64,000 nt of DNA from Ctenosaura bakeri (Eukaryota; Chordata; Lepidosauria; Squamata; Iguanidae): positions 61,989 through 125,988 of the forward strand of contig CAOLHI010004271.1 in the NCBI GenBank assembly GCA_948474755.1, in the 5' to 3' direction. The position numbers and the translations under genes were made by a program. The notes beneath the pieces were generated by a model. It was not told where the DNA came from, made no database searches, and worked only from the letters and a program-made list of their open reading frames with translations. The number at the start of each line of letters is the position of its first letter. Position 1 is the stretch's first letter. Positions 13,201-64,000 of the stretch are shown here, piece by piece.

Positions 13201-13629
13201 GTTGCAAGCATAATTGAACACAGATTATGTGCTTGGAGCTTTGGAATGCTGCCTGAAATATCTAATTAGCAGATTTATTCAAGAGTTATTTTCTAACGTA
13301 TGTTAGTCATTTTGAATTTTTTTCAAAAATAGAAAAGAATTGTCAATGTGACTTAATGTATGGTAAACCCTTTTAATATCCTTTCATTCTGTTCAGCATG
13401 CTTCTAATTTCTTTGTCTCAGTAATATAATGAAGCAAAGGCTTTTCTTCTTTCATCTGAGCAAAAGAACATTTTAATTCTGAGTAACAACAGGAGTGTAG
13501 CTATGGGGGCAGGTGGAAAATGAGAGCATTGCCCCTCAAATAAAAATTCTGCCCTGACAAACAATATTTTCCTTCAGTTTCCAAAATTCTAGCATTTCAG
13601 TAATTTAAAACTTCAGGTGAGCATTTAGA
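10227..13629. other. Intergenic, no gene seen
   Basis: AT-rich sequence with only short frames. No confident repeat or exon was identified. Confidence 0.5.
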
Positions 13630-14160
13630 AATATAGTTTGTTTGTTTGGGAACTTAGATCCCATCCTTTATCACAGGATTTCAAAGCAGCATACAATATA
13701 ACAATTTAAGAACTTTTCAGATTAAAAACAAATAATTTGAACAAGGTAAAAAATGTTAAACACAGTAACAGTAAAAACCACTTTAAATGCTGCTGCAATT
13801 TAAAACTATGTACATGTAGACTTGAAATACAGTAGTCTCTAAATAATAAAGACCATGTTTCAGCTTGGCACCAGAAAGAAATCAACATTGGTTCCAGCCA
13901 GACCTCTGGGGAGAGCTTTCCACAATTTGAGTGCCAAAACCAAGAAAGTCCTCTGTCATTAGTCTTTCCACTTCATATTGCCCCTACTTATGGGTCATGG
14001 AGAAGAGTCCCTCCTGCAGACTTCAATTCTCAGGTAGGTCTATATATAAGGAGAGGCATTTCTTCAAGGATCGAGATGCCAAGCTGTTTCAGGCCTTAAA
14101 TGCCATCACCCACACCTTGCAATTCAGACCAGAGGAGAATTGGCAGTCAGTGCAGAATAT
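13630..14160 (-). mobile_element. L2-clade LINE 3' fragment, antisense
   Basis: Read on the minus strand, it resembles the L2 C-terminal region (CTCTTCTCC, then the TTGTGGAAAGCTCTCCCC 'LWNSLP'-type motif). A 3' tail reaching GATCTAAGTTCCC runs to about 13640. Decayed, with stops. Confidence 0.6.
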
Positions 14161-15110
14161 CTGACAAGTACTTCACAATGTAGTTTAGGCAAAGGGCCAA
14201 ACAAAGTTACCAGGAAAGGTAAACAGAAAATTTCTGAGTTCAAAATGTGAATGATATTCCAGGTCACAATCTCTGCATTCCTAGAAAGTTGGAGACTGAT
14301 GGAAATTTTCTTTGGGGAAGCAATGCCACCATTTTGTCCCTCCCTATCTACGCCTTAAATTGTGCTTGGTAATGTGGACAACTTTGGTGTGTTTGGGTGC
14401 CAACTGTTCGAGGACCTTCTGACACACACTGTCAAAAAAAAAAAAGTCAAGAATTGATCAGAAGGGCAGTTCTAGTCTTGAAAAATGTTGATTGTGAGGA
14501 AGCCTACAATGTATTGAAAAAGCAAATTACTCTTTCTGGGAGTTTCCTGTAGAGAAAATATACCCCCCCTTTTTTTCTTTTTTTTGCCAGGAAAAAAGAT
14601 GTCTGGGAAGTGGCAGGTGGGGGGAGGGCTATTAAAACAGCCTGAGAGACTGGATGATGTCCCAAGGCAAACTTTTCCCACTTCTCTATTTGGGTAAAAT
14701 AAGTAAAGGAACCCTAGTTATTTGCTTAGCTAGAGTTCCTTTATTTTTATTTTTATATTTTTATTTTGTAAAAGGATCCTGCTAATAATTAAAAATGCAA
14801 ATAAATACTTTACTTAGGAAGCTTTTAATACTTGGTTCTGCTGCTGTTACTATCCTCTGAATTTCCTCTGTTAACAGAGACTACTGTCCTACAGGCAGCA
14901 TTTGGCTGGCTGGAAGATCAGAGAAAGTGGCAAGGCTGGCCTCTCTTGTCAGGTAGAGTTAGGGCAGCAGAACTGTGGAGTTAAGAAAAGATGTAGCAAA
15001 TATTAGTTATCAGTTTGTGGGGTTCTTTTTTCCTGCCACAGATAGGCTTGTGGTATCTTCTGCCTTCAGGTGCTGAAATTTGATAGTTGGTTTTAAATAC
15101 TGTGTACAAA

Positions 15111-15345
15111 GAGCCAGCATGGTATAATAGTTTGGGTATTGGACTATGATTTTGGAGACAAAGGTTAGAATCCCTGCTTGGCCATGGAAAGCCACTGGAT
15201 GACCCTGGGCAAGTCACACTGTCTCAGCTTCAGAAGAAGGCAACAACAAATCTCCTCTGAAAAAATCTTGCCAAGAAAACCCAATAATAGGGTCACCTTA
15301 GGGTGCGCATAAGTCAGAAATGACTTGAAGGCCCACAACAACTGA
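15111..15345 (+). mobile_element. tRNA-derived SINE S1
   Basis: Starts GAGCCAGCATGGTATAAT and carries pol III A-box-like (TGGTATAATAGTTTGG) and B-box-like (GGTTAGAATCC, near 15163) motifs in a tRNA-like head. The body is ACCCTGGGCAAGTCACACTG and the 3' part CATAAGTCAGAAATGACTTG. Ends in an ACAAC-rich tail. Confidence 0.8.
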
Positions 15346-16970
15346 AACCTTGCCATCAGGTTGTGAGAGAATGCCATTTGTCCACCCCAGACAAGAAAAT
15401 GTCTTTGAGCAATTTCAGGTTAGCAGAAAGCCTACCTAACTGCATGGTATGTATGCCACTGGAGTCTTCCTGGCAGTGTGGGTCAAAACAGAGGGTTATG
15501 GTGTGTGTGAGTTTGTGTTTGTTCAGTTCTTCCCATTTGAGAAGCAGTCCCATAAAGATTGGCAGGCTTTACTTTTGAGTAAACACAGGATTTCCTTGAA
15601 AGGTATATGCTATAATGTTTGCTCCTATGCATATTTAACTGGGTAGCTAGTTATACAAGTCTCATTTAAAGCAATGTAACAACAAAAGTATTTCATTGAT
15701 TTCAGTGTGACTACCTCATGATGGCAAAACTACCTCTGAATAGTTCTTGTCTACAAAAGTCCTATGAAATTCATGGAGTTACAATAAGTCATCAGACAAC
15801 TTGAAGGCATGTACACACACATATCCCATGCCAATTTGCTGGACTGGGAAGAATTTCAGACTGTTGTGGAAAATTTAAAACATGGATCCATAACGTTATG
15901 GGAAGCAGAAAGGATGTCTTTAAAACTTCTCTGATATATTGAACTGAAATGAGCACCAGCAAGTGCTAGATGAAGGCACCTTCAGCCATTGCAGAGTCTG
16001 AAGGAAGACTCTCGGTATGTGGGGAACATACCAATAAACTGAAATGAATGGCAAAAAAGCAGCATGGCCATTGAAAGCAAGGGAGGCATTGGAATGACCA
16101 TTGAAAACAAGGAGAGAAAGAGAAGCCAAATGACATAGGTATGAATGGGAGTGAATGTGTGCAGAGTGGAATTACATTACAAAGCAGAAACCATGAAACT
16201 GCTTTGTCTGGCATAATCTCATTAGCTCCAATGGGTCTCTGCTAATTTACTGTGGAGCTTGGGGCAAGGAAAGGGCTAAATCTTAAATTCCCTGATGATC
16301 CTGCATACATTAGATGGCAGTCCATTTTGACAGGGTTTTTTTTTTTTAACCAAAAGTATCCAGGAGGTACAGAGATTGGAAACCACTAGTTACAACCAAT
16401 GAGTCACTTGCAATTAATTCATTTTTGAGTGATAATTAAGGTATAACTATGTCACATCATAATTATAACTTAGTGAGGGACTCCTTCTGCACTGTGTTTG
16501 TAATTTTTTAGTTACTTTTATTGGAGGTATGGAAGTTGGAACTTTATAAATATATTAGAAAAATGTTTCAGCTTCTGCCTTCTTCAATTGCTCAAAATAA
16601 AAGTGAGTTACATCCCAGGTGACAGTTGAGAACAAACAATTAAGTGAATGATGGTGTTATATATTATCTTCTAGGTCCAGACAATGTGATGTCAAGGTCT
16701 TAAATCTGGGGATCCAGCAAGTCTTCCTTACATCCAAAGTATTCACCTTGGAAGCTCACTTCTGGCTTAAAAAAACTGAAGAAGGCAGACCCTGAAACAT
16801 TTTCCTTATATATTTACCAAGTTCTGTTTGGTACTCACTCTAATAAATATATATTTTAGGTGATTGACTGGATTCTTCTGGGATCCAGAACAAACTTATC
16901 ACAAGTACTGTTTCTTTACTTTTGAATCACTTTTTAGGATAGATTTATGGGGATGCAGCCTCACTCACTG
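15346..16970. other. Intergenic, no gene seen
   Basis: No exon or confident repeat. Several short open frames carry no recognisable domain. Confidence 0.5.
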
Positions 16971-16974
16971 GTGT

Positions 16975-17720
16975 AAAGGCCCGTGATATAGACTCGAATT
17001 GACAGATTCGGACTCAAATAGGACTTAAGTCACTTCAGTGACTCGATTTGGACTCAACTTGGCCATAAATGATGCACTGACTCCACTCGACTTTAGACTT
17101 GCATATTTTTAATGACTGACTTGATGATGCCTTTGGTTCAGTAACATAACACCTTCATCCAGAAACCTTATGACTTTGAAAAACGCTTCCATCTCTTTTT
17201 GCTTACTGGTCACATGACAATCTCTCTCAAGCCCAAAATGTGGGCACATTTCTCAGAGGGGGACAGCAACCAGGTTAGGCAATGGGCTTGAGGCAGGCTT
17301 GAGGTCTTCGCTGTGTATCAGAGGCACCTTCTAAAACTTTTCCTAAGAGCAGAAGACAAGACTCGCCCCCAGAGTGGAGGATGCATTTCTCAGAGGGGAA
17401 CAGCAAATGTGTTAAGCAATGGGATTGAGGAGGAAGGATCCTTCCTTCTAAAGCTTTTGAATCTTCAGTAATGGGGAGTAAGATAGGATCCTGTTCCCCA
17501 CTTCCAAAGCTGCAGATGGCAAAATTGCAAATGTGGAGAGCTGACTCCGCTTAAATCGTTAAAACTGATTTTATTTCACTCTATCCAATAATTCTGGAAT
17601 TTTGGTTGGGGTATAAAGTTGGCTTCCAGACTTGAGACTTGACTTGAAAGTATCTTTCAAGGACTTGAGACTTGACTTGAGACTTGGAGTAAAAGACTTA
17701 AATACATCACTGGCAAGGGC
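16975..17720. repeat. Region rich in GACTTGA/GACTCGA motifs
   Basis: The heptamer-like motifs ACTCGA and GACTTGA recur in clusters at about 16990-17100 and 17625-17700, the latter being a nearly tandem run of GACTTGAGACTTGACTTG. The intervening 500 bp is ordinary. The two clusters may be the ends of one unrecognised repeat. Confidence 0.5.
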
Positions 17721-18141
17721 TGAATTGAATATTTCACTGTTCAAAACCTCTGGCTGGCGCTGCCAGCTTCTGCCTCTCTTGGGTGCATTGAGAGGACAAG
17801 GTGGACAGGAGCAACGCATGCTTTGTACCATAGTGGATTGTTGCCTCTCCCTCATAACTAAAAAGTAATGACTTGGGCCACTTTACTGCTTTTTTTTTTT
17901 TTTTTTTGTGGGGCAGCAGAAGTATTGTAGAGATTGCCTTCTGCTATAGGCAACTATAATTTTCACTGACTGCTTTGTGGCTTGGAACGATGTCACATTT
18001 GAAAGGCACTTCCAAATCTGCGTTAGTGGGTCGCCTTCGGTTTTCCCCCTGTTGAAGCACCGTGAAGTCTCGTCAGACTGGTACCAAAACGAGCTGAGGT
18101 GTCGGTGGAGAATCTCGGAGAACCGGCCCAAGAGACAGACT

Positions 18142-18295
18142 GGCCATTTCCGCACGACACTCTTCTAGCGCGATGATTCCACTTTCAACCTCCTATGGAA
18201 TCCTGGGGTTTGCAGTTCCGGGAGGGGCCAGCCGGATTCCATAGGAGGTTGAAAGTGGAATCATCGCGCTAGAAGAGCGTCGTCCGGAAATGGCC
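18142..18295. mobile_element. Foldback MITE family A (copy A2)
   Basis: The ends GGCCATTTCCG and CGGAAATGGCC enclose complementary arms of about 65 bp or more. Both arms carry a copy-specific TCTTCTAGCGCG where other copies have CTGTTACAGCGC. Confidence 0.88.
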
Positions 18296-19272
18296 CGAGA
18301 ACTGGAAAGGCAGAGCGGACCCCCGGCCCAGATCATCGGCTGACTCTCCGGCTGGAGTCTTCTGGGCGCGCTCACGAATCCAAGCCTTCCAGAGGCGACG
18401 GAACAGGAGTCACGCACCCGTCCGCGGCAGCTGGCTCGGCGAGGCAAGCCGGGCGCTTTGGAAGGGGCTGTGTGGGATGACGGCTTTACGCATAACAACC
18501 GTAATGAGGCTGTTGCGGAAGCTGGTGGCGGGTTAAAGAGCCGCCTGCCCAGCCGCTCGGCTTCACAGCAGCTTGCTTCCTTCAAGGCAGAGCAGGATCA
18601 GGGCTATTGAAGGGGGATCCAGCGCTTAGGCTCACTTTCCCACCGATCTGTCCAATCTAGTCCATCGGGCTGCCTGTAACTTCGCCTAGGCATCCTTGGG
18701 GTGATGTTACGCCCTGGTTGGTGGCACGCCCGGGTCCCACGCCTCTACGGACAACAGACCCTTGGAAAGGGACAGTTGGGCTGAGATCCTTCTTCTACCT
18801 GTTCCACAGGGTTTCAGGCCTGGTGACTTCCATGTCAGGGACTGGTGAATCCGTCTTGGGTTTTAGTCCAAACTCGGGAGGGGCTGCCTAAGGTGCTGAA
18901 TCCGTGTGGTGGATAGGAAGCCCCTTGGCAAGCAACGTTAAAACTTCGGGCTAAAAGAGCGGATTCGGCGGCTCACCGATGTCGGGATTCCGGTAGAACC
19001 CCAAAGGCTGCCGAAATCCCATCCTCAGTCTCTGAGCATGTGCAGAGCGCCTTTCCCCTCGCCGCACAATCGCTACCTATAACAAGCTCTCCTCACAATA
19101 CATCCCCTTTGACTTTAGGGGAAGAGTCGGTAAGAAGTTGGGGTTCCCAGTTCCCTGCAAATCCTAAAGTTTAACAAATCCGGAGAAGCAAAATAGGCAA
19201 GATAAAGGAACCAGTGCGGCAGGGGTGATGCCTTTTTTGGGGAAGGATGCACTTTACCCTCATTCCACCCCC
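18296..19272. other. G+C-rich upstream flank, no gene seen
   Basis: CpG-enriched sequence upstream of PRSS12 between foldback copies. It may be an upstream part of the promoter region. No exon, RNA gene or additional repeat was recognised. Confidence 0.4.
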
Positions 19273-19353
19273 GCCTCTAAATTGCAAATTCCAGGATTCC
19301 ACAGGATGTTAAAAGTGGAATAATAACACTATAACAGTCTAGTGCGGCAATGG
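19273..19353. mobile_element. Foldback MITE family A, right arm only
   Basis: Only the right arm survives (TTGCAAATTCCAGGATTCC … TAACAGTCTAGTGCGGCAATGG). Confidence 0.75.
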
Positions 19354-19415
19354 ATTACCAGTCGAATTTCGAAAAGCTTGGGCGGGGTGCGGCGACGGGG
19401 AGGCTCAGCAACTCT

Positions 19416-19705
19416 GGCCATTTCCACACTAGGCTGTTATAGCGCTATTATTCCACTTTCAACATCCTATGGAATCCTGGGGTTTGCAGTTTGAGGAGGG
19501 GCCTTTAGAATCCTGCAAACCTCAGGATTCCATAGAATCATAGAATCATAGAAATGTAGAGTTGGAAGAGACCACAGGGGCCATCCAGTCCAACCCCCTG
19601 CCATGCAGGAACACCCTCGAAGCACTCCTGACAAATGGCCATCCAGCCTCATAGGATGTGGAGAGTGGAACAATAGCGCTATAGCAGCCTAGTGCGGAAA
19701 TGGCC
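19416..19705. mobile_element. Foldback MITE family A (copy A4) interrupted by CR1
   Basis: Ends GGCCATTTCCACAC and GTGCGGAAATGGCC, with flanking TCT on both sides (19413-19415 and 19706-19708). The right arm is split by a CR1 3' fragment. Confidence 0.85.
19532..19649 (-). mobile_element. CR1 LINE 3' end inside foldback MITE A4
   Basis: ATAGAATCATAGAATCATAG is the complement of the CR1 tail repeat. It is followed by the complement of GGTCTCTTCCAACTC and GGTTGGACTGGATGGCC. It sits within CCAT/AGGATG of the MITE arm, so it is younger than the MITE. Confidence 0.85.
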
Positions 19706-19740
19706 TCTAGCGGAGAGTTGCCTAGCCTAGGCGCGCTTAA

Positions 19741-19918
19741 GGCCATTTCCGCACGAGCCTGTTACAGCGCGATGATTCCACTTTCAACCTCCTCTGGAAT
19801 CCTGGGGTTTGCAGTTTCGGGAGGGGCCGACGGGCCCCTCCCGAAACTGCAAACCCCAGGATTCCAGAGGAGGTTGAAAGTGGAATCATCGCGCTGTAAC
19901 AGGCTCGTGCGGAAATGG
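19741..19918. mobile_element. Foldback MITE family A (copy A5), nearly perfect palindrome
   Basis: Arms of about 86 bp are complementary throughout by eye, with a 3-base centre near 19830. TAA flanks both sides (19738-19740 and 19919-19921), although the right end lacks the last CC. It lies about 300 bp upstream of the PRSS12 ATG. Confidence 0.88.
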
Positions 19919-20220
19919 TAAACGCCCTTCAATTTATGGAGGCGCCCGGGGGGGGTGACTTTGGAGTAGTCCGAGCTGCGGGGGCGTCTTTTTCTACCAC
20001 GACCTAACAGCTCCAAGGACGACGCGGGCAGGGCGGCCCTTGAGGCGAGGGCGCCCGGGAGCGGAGCGCGTGTCAGGGGCCGGGAGCCGCGCGTTCCCTC
20101 GCCGGGGAGTGCGGGAGCCGGGGGGGAGGATTAGTGGGACGCCGCGGCCCCGCCCTCTCCTCTCCCAGTCAGGGCGCCGGAGCCGAGGGGCGATGGACCA
20201 AAGCGAGCGAGACTGGCACC
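19919..20220 (+). promoter_or_regulatory. CpG-rich promoter and 5' UTR of PRSS12
   Basis: This stretch and exon 1 (to about 20780) are very G+C- and CpG-rich compared with the AT-rich surroundings, as expected of a CpG-island promoter. No TATA box is seen near the ATG. GC-box-like motifs (GGGCGG) occur near 20030 and, further up, near 19380. The transcription start cannot be placed from sequence alone. The island is bounded by foldback MITE copies, one ending at 19918 and one starting at 20890. Confidence 0.65.
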
Positions 20221-62816
<42,596 letters not shown>

Positions 62817-63077
62817 GTAAGAGAAGTTCTTTAGCCATTGTTAAATATTTCTTCTTTTTCAGCTTGTGCGTCTGTTCTTTACACAAGTTCAAAGACTGAA
62901 AACTTTAGAGTTTAAGATGGAATATGCATTTTAACTTATCTTGCTTAGTTGTTACATTTATTTAAACATGTTTTAATGTGACACGTGAACAATCTCTTTC
63001 CCTCTTTTCTCAACCCTGTACCCATTCTCCCTCTTTTATACCAACATCTAGATATACGTATAAGATATCACTTTTTT

Positions 63078-63288
63078 GTTATGTTCCTTCAAGGTGACTT
63101 TGACTTACGGCAACCCTATCATGGGGTTTTCTTGGCAAGATTCGTTCAAAGGAGGTTTGCCATTGTGTTCCTTTGAGACTGACACAGTGTGCCTCATCCA
63201 AGGTTACTCAATGGGTTTCCATGGCTGGCCAGGGAACCCTGGTTTCCTGATGTCGTAGTCCAACTCTTCCACTACACCAGGCTGGCAT
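63078..63288 (-). mobile_element. tRNA-derived SINE S1
   Basis: From TTATGTTCCTTCAAGGTGAC to CCACTACACCAGGCTGGCAT, full-length order in complement. Confidence 0.8.
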
Positions 63289-63683
63289 TACTTACCAGGT
63301 TAGAATCAACAGGCAAGCCTAGTCCTGCTTCCCTCTGTCATCACTTCCATTCCATGGAAAGTAACAAGTTCCTTTGTGTGTAGAAAAGTTCCATGTGAAA
63401 CTCTCCATGTAAAGAGCAACTTCTTTTAAGACTTATGATTTTCTGCATGAGGAAAGCAATAATACCCAGGGGCTGGGCTAAACATTTATGTGTTGACTCG
63501 CCTGGTAAGTAGTGCCAGATAAAACAATAGACTCAAATATCCAGCCACATACTCACTTGCATACATGTGATTTCAAAAATATAATTAAGTGTAAGAATAA
63601 ATAAAATACTTCAAAAGGTAAAACCGCCTCCCTTGATGTAGCACCAAAAATCTCCACACTTTTAAATGTGTCCAGTTTCCTTG

Positions 63684-63884
63684 CCCATTTCCACACTACA
63701 CTGTTATAGTACTATTATTCTACTTTCAACATCCTGTGGAATTCTGAGGTTTGTAGTTTACTGAGGACAAAGAGCTCTCTGGCTGAGAATTCTAAATGCC
63801 CCTCCCTTAACTGCAAATCCCAGGATTCCAAAGGATGTTGAAAGTGGAATAATAGCACTATAACAGTGTAGTGTGGAAATGGCC
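63684..63884. mobile_element. Foldback MITE family A (copy A9)
   Basis: CCCATTTCCACACTACACTG … CAGTGTAGTGTGGAAATGGCC with flanking CTTG on both sides (3 or 4 bp duplication). Both arms carry the copy-specific TACACTG/CAGTGTA. Confidence 0.85.
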
Positions 63885-64000
63885 CTTGACTATGTGTTAC
63901 ACATTAATTTCATAGCAGCATAATGTTATCATTATGAATTTAATGGTGTCACTCAAAGCTTTAAAGAACCTAGGACCTTAATATTTGAAGGAACGCCTTT

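Larger units (their letters stand above)
62817..64000 (+). other. PRSS12: PRSS12 intron 8 (continues off the window)
   Basis: Donor gtaaga. Contains an S1 SINE and a foldback MITE. No further exon seen. Confidence 0.85.

Noticed and set aside
15111..15345. Functional tRNA gene
   Set aside because: A- and B-box-like motifs are present, but the acceptor stem does not form and the sequence continues as a SINE body found many times in the window.
20134..20220. In-frame N-terminal extension of PRSS12
   Set aside because: The upstream extension begins at GTG, not ATG, and would bury the signal peptide. The ATG at 20221 is the better start.

Overview
The window is vertebrate nuclear DNA: small exons with GT-AG splice sites, long introns, a CpG-rich first exon and dense interspersed repeats. 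The repeats are CR1 LINEs with an ATTCTATG-type 3' tail, L2-clade LINEs with a recognisable reverse-transcriptase C-terminus, an RTE/BovB-like fragment, tRNA-derived SINEs, hAT- and Tigger-like elements and retroviral LTRs. This mix points to a non-avian sauropsid, most likely a squamate (lizard). The species cannot be fixed from the sequence.

Only one protein-coding gene can be supported: PRSS12 (neurotrypsin, a secreted mosaic serine protease of neurons), on the + strand. Exon 1 (20221-20641) encodes the signal peptide, a Ser/Pro-rich linker and the kringle domain. Exons 2-8 (33344-62816) encode SRCR domains 1-3 and the first half of SRCR4, two exons per domain. The rest of SRCR4, the zymogen-activation segment and the trypsin-like catalytic domain lie beyond the right edge. 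The eight exons give 516 codons plus 2 nt, with consistent phases: 1 between domains and 2 inside each SRCR domain. No frameshift or stop is seen.

Layout: 1-1.8 kb is a three-layer nest of transposons. 1.8-18 kb is intergenic, with old MITE, SINE, CR1 and L2 copies. 18.1-21.6 kb is the CpG-rich promoter and exon 1 region, holding six copies of a nearly perfect foldback MITE (called family A here). 21.6-64 kb is PRSS12 intron sequence with L2, SINE, CR1, RTE, hAT, LTR and MITE copies, including several datable nested insertions.

No new multi-gene system is present. The most interesting material is mobile DNA. Family A is a foldback MITE whose two arms vary together from copy to copy. Family B is a roughly 420-bp MITE sharing a 14-bp terminal motif with family A. 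Both make 3-bp target duplications. There is also a SINE whose tail matches the local L2 LINE tail, and an overlapping upstream ORF at the PRSS12 start codon. Family letters (A, B, C, D, S1, S2) are labels made for this window, not database names.
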